Source: Owenia fusiformis (Eukaryota; Annelida; Polychaeta; Sabellida; Oweniidae). From it: DNA of 64,000 bases. The position numbers were made by a program, and so were the translations under genes. The notes beneath the pieces are model-generated. The model worked only from the letters and a program-made list of their open reading frames with translations. It searched no databases and was not told the DNA's origin. Location of the stretch: positions 13,500,932 through 13,564,931 of the forward strand of contig CAIIXF020000012.1 of assembly GCA_903813345.2 (NCBI GenBank), in the 5' to 3' direction. Below are positions 60,330 to 64,000 of the stretch, piece by piece; within the stretch, counting starts at the first letter, position 1, and the number at the start of each line of letters is the position of its first letter.

Positions 60330-63300
60330 TTCATATTATTGTATTCTATTGTTCTGAGTTCTACAGCATACATTGTTAGTACAGAGATGAATACTACCCT
60401 TAAGTTATAGGTTGATAACTTTGTTGGTTTCGGAAAAATACAATTAATTAGAAAAAATATGCAATTTTTGTCATTTTTTCTTGCTTATTTTATATTTGTA
60501 GCTTCAAGCAAAATATGATAACTTAAACAGCTCAAAGTAGTATTCTAACAACATTCCCAAGCTATGTGTGATATTGTAATACATCTATTATAGTGATGAA
60601 GTACTATTTTCTAATTTTAATATGACTTTATAGTGCCCTACCCCTGGTAAATAGAAGAAAGTTGGTGTGGTTTTCTTCTGGTTTTAACATTTTATTGTCT
60701 TCTTAGTTGAAGATACAATCAATTCTGTCAGTTAACCATGAGAAGCTTTACAATGGTTAATTATTCCCATGAATACAGGGTTGGGACCTCAAAAATACCA
60801 ACTATTAAGTGGCATCCTTGGGCAACCCTCTTCATAGCATTTTCCTTATATAATCCGATAAAACCTGCAGGGGACACTATAAGAAACCTATATATCTAAG
60901 ATACTAAATAACGAAGATACTGAATTCAAATTTTCAGGATTTGGTCCTGGTATGATAGGTAATCTGTATGACAAAAATGACAAAAAGAAAAAACTCTGTT
61001 GCCATAGTAACAAGAATACGACACTATTTGTTTCCTAAGAAATGTGTTTTAAGAGGTTTTGTCATTCTCTTCATATTTTTATGTCTACAATGTGGGATGA
61101 TTAAAATTATGGTAAAGTAATCTTTTCTATTGTTCTATTGTTCTCTAAAACAGAAGTTGCTACGCTCTATTTGTCAGGAAATTAAAATGGAAACTGAAAA
61201 ATGAGTTTCTTCCTACTGAATAGCAATTTGGTAGACCAAGGCTGACACGCGCAGGAGAAAATGTCTATCAGTTCTATGTCATTTTGTTGTTATTTTATTT
61301 ATTTTATCGTGCTCTGGGACTTATAACACCTAATGCCGAATCTTTTCCAACTGCAAAGGAAGGCAAGATTTTAATAATGAACATTCATATATCTCAAATA
61401 TCTCAACAAAGATTTGGACAATGATGATGAAACTCTAAGGGAAAATTAGACGAAACATTAATGTGAGTGGTCCAAAATAACACTTACATGTTTTGAAAAA
61501 GTTATGCTCTCGGGTGAATCAGTGCTCATTTAAGGATAGTCTGAATCAGGTGAATTTTTTAACCTAATTGTACCCCTCCCCCAAAACCCCCAAATTTTGA
61601 CAATTGTCGAAAAGTGGCAAACAACAATTAAACAAACATCATTAAAGTTTAATATGGCTATTTCGCTTCTCTGTCATAAAGATATGGTACGATCTCAGGT
61701 CAATCAATAAATTTCACAAGTGACACTCTATCTTATGAAGAAAATATTATCGTATTTGAAGACATGTCAAAAATTTGGTTGAAATAATTTTGTCACTCCT
61801 GATTTGACCTGGAAAGGTTCAGGTAAGTTATCACAAACAATTTCAGACAGTTATATCTTTGATTATGACTATTTTCTGACCATGAAGACGGGTATACAGG
61901 GATAATAAAGTCAATCGGACTCGGAGATATTTCACTAGCAATCAACCCATCAATATATTTTTTTTCAAAGTTGTTGACCTCATTTTCACTAAAAATGCAA
62001 TCATTTTAACAATGTTTAATGCATTACTATTCTTTATTTTAATGTATCAAATAGCTCTTGAAAAGAAAACTGAATTCCCCTAAGATTAGTGTTCCCCATG
62101 TTATTTCCCCTTTGAAAAAATTCATGCTATATATTGGTTTCAGTTCATTTTGGTCATCCAAATTCAGTGTCTTTAAAGTCCCTGGAGCAATCCACTTTTC
62201 CTCTTAGGAAATAGAACATGTCTCAAAGCATATTCTAATTATGCATTCAACAATATAATTAAAGGTTGCATCTTTGGTAAAAAAATAGGTCAACATTTTT
62301 AGTAAAAAGTATGAAAGTATGTTGATTGGGCCATTCCCTTTAATATCACTTAGGTCTGATTAATCATTATATTTACTTTTCTTGAAGATAATGAATAGAT
62401 CTAAAAGATATACCCCTGTTCATGGTCAGAAAATGTTCATAATTCAAGTTAGAATTGTCTGAAGTTGTTTGCAATAACCTACATGCTCCTTTATAACATT
62501 ATTATGTAAATACAGTAGAACCTGTGTAAGTGGAACACTCTCCGTTCTGCGTTCCACTTAGAAGATGTTCCACTTACGGAGGTTTTGGGTTCGCAGGGAA
62601 CATACAAGATCAAATATAGGATTTATATGTATCATTGGAAATATGATTCTCCCTTCATTACAGGGCAGGTATATACCATTAATAATCCATTTATTTAACT
62701 CAAAAAGGTATCTGACGTTCTTAATCCTCCTTATTCTGCCAAAAATGTTTTCTGACATTCTTAATCCTCTTAATTGTGCCAGTCTCAGGTACAAGGATTA
62801 GGCAATTAAGTTTTAAAGACTTGTTCCTACTGTTAATAATTCAATTGTTTTTAAATGACATTTTTAATCTTACTTATTAAGTTTGAAACAAACAGCAAGG
62901 GATATTAATAAGTGGTAGCATAACGTGTCCAGTTCTACAGGAGGTTAATCCAATTTTCTGAATGAAAATCTTATGAAATCCTCATTTGCTGATTATCAAA
63001 TTAATTATTGGTTGCATCACATGCTGACCTCTACAGGAGGCTAATCCATTAAAATCCATTAAAATCCTAATTTGCCAATTATCACAGTATTACCTGTTTT
63101 CATACCCAGATATCATTGAAGGAGATTAATTCTGTTTACATATATCAATATTGAAATCTATGGAAATTGACTATTCCACTTAGCAGGTTAATTTTTCAAT
63201 ATGGGGTGTTCACTGTTCAAGTTTGGAGGTGTTCCACTTACAGAGGTTCAATTAACATTAAGTCAATGGGTTTTTAAAACGGGACTTTGAAAAGGCGTTC

Positions 63301-64000
63301 CACTTGGGAGGTGTTCCACTTACAGAGGTGTTCCACTTAACAGGTTCTACTCTACATTACTTGTGCATGATGACCACCATAGTCTAGTTGCTCAAATGAG
63401 ATCAATTGATGATTATAATGTTTAGACTTTATGTCAATGTCCAGACTGTATGCCAACCTCTCTAGTATGTGATTACACTAGATTTCATTATGATACATGT
63501 TCTTAATTGAAAACTTACATATAAAATATCTTAAGTCCTATATTCTAGTAATAAATGAATTAGAATGTCACCTAACATTTGATGATGATATGAATTTATT
63601 CATTTGGTGTCTATCAATACATGTTTCTGACTTAATGCTGCAAAATGATAAAATTCACCACATCCACTTTCTTCAATTTTCTAGGGGTAGGGCACTATAA
63701 AGTCATATTAAAATTACAAAATAGTACTTCATAACTAAAATAGATGTATTACAATACCACACATAGCTTAGAAATGTTTTTAGAATACTACTATGAGCTG
63801 TTAAAGCTGTCATATTGTGCTTGAAGCTACAAATATAAAATTGGCAAGACAAAAATTGCGTATCTTTTTCCTGTTTTTTTGTATTTTTCTTAGACCAATA
63901 AGGGTATCAACCCATAACTTTAGGATAGTATTCATATTTGTACTAGCAATGTATGGTGTACAACTCAGAAAAATAGCTCATATATCCTTTGAGTTATGAA
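60330..64000. repeat. Long inverted repeat running off the window
   Basis: The left arm, about 60330-60670, pairs with the right arm from about 63650 to the window end. Examples are TTAATATGACTTTATAGTGC with GCACTATAAAGTCATATTAA, and ACATTGTTAGTACAGAGATG against its complement near 63945. The arms are at least 340 bp, about 80-85% alike by eye, and the spacer is about 3 kb. The outer right boundary is not visible. The spacer has no long open frame. Confidence 0.75.
62513..63352. mobile_element. Pogo/Tigger-like MITE with TA duplication
   Basis: The ends CAGTAGAACCTGTGTAAGTG and (reversed) GAGTAGAACCTGTTAAGTGG are flanked by TA (62511-62512, 63353-63354). The motif GTTCCACTTA(C/A)(G/A)GAGG recurs at both ends, at least six times in all. 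The CAGTAGAACC start is typical of pogo/Tigger-related elements. At 840 bp it has no transposase. It sits in the spacer of the 60.3-64 kb inverted repeat. Confidence 0.75.

Overview
This is eukaryotic (animal) DNA. It is AT-rich, its genes are split by GT-AG introns, it carries many palindromic transposon relics and minisatellites, and its proteins are metazoan. Myosin-XVIIIa, SETD6, type-B carboxylesterases and Ig-domain receptors together fit an invertebrate, most likely marine. I cannot name the phylum from sequence alone.

Layout. (1) 1-5.6 kb, + strand: an immunoglobulin-superfamily membrane protein with two near-identical Ig exons, a Thr-rich stalk, a transmembrane segment and a short tail. 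(2) 8.7-9.9 kb, - strand: the first coding exon (402 codons, with a PDZ domain) of a myosin-XVIIIa gene, MYO18A. Its motor exons are not found here, so the Ig gene may sit inside a MYO18A intron. (3) 11.4-15.0 kb, + strand: a complete six-exon SETD6 lysine methyltransferase, 473 aa, head to head with MYO18A. (4) 16.8-56.9 kb: three complete paralogous cholinesterase-like carboxylesterase genes, each of eight exons with the same intron phases. CE1 (+, 536 aa) converges on CE2 (-, 539 aa); CE3 (-, 539 aa) follows CE2 in tandem. CE1 and CE2 span 4-5 kb, whereas CE3 is stretched to 27.6 kb by an 18.2-kb intron 6 and a 5.9-kb intron 1 full of repeats, yet its frame is intact.

(5) Inside CE3 intron 6, on the same strand, is a small three-exon gene of unknown function (263 aa). 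Its first coding exon appears to contribute only ATG plus one G. That start exon is present three times, each copy with a consensus CRE (TGACGTCA) 120-150 bp upstream. The intron also holds a 3.3-kb minisatellite of about 93-bp units and a 6.4-kb foldback element. That element contains a second minisatellite interrupted by a Harbinger-like MITE. (6) CE3 intron 1 holds a four-level nest: a foldback element with a 5-bp target duplication; inside it a 'GTCACCACC' element; inside that a minisatellite of about 137-bp units rich in AGGTCA direct repeats; and inside that a 1.5-kb Harbinger-like MITE. (7) 59.0-59.9 kb, - strand: the last two exons of a single-pass membrane protein with two PPxY motifs. 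Its transmembrane exon has the same length and phases as that of the Ig gene. (8) 60.3 kb to the window end: a long inverted repeat with a pogo/Tigger-like MITE inside.

The three esterases share signal-peptide exons, the catalytic triad and a 38-bp block upstream of the start codon, so they look like co-regulated secreted enzymes from recent local duplication. The remaining sequence is mostly transposon-derived. Exon models rest on splice consensus, phase bookkeeping and paralogue comparison; no transcript data were used.
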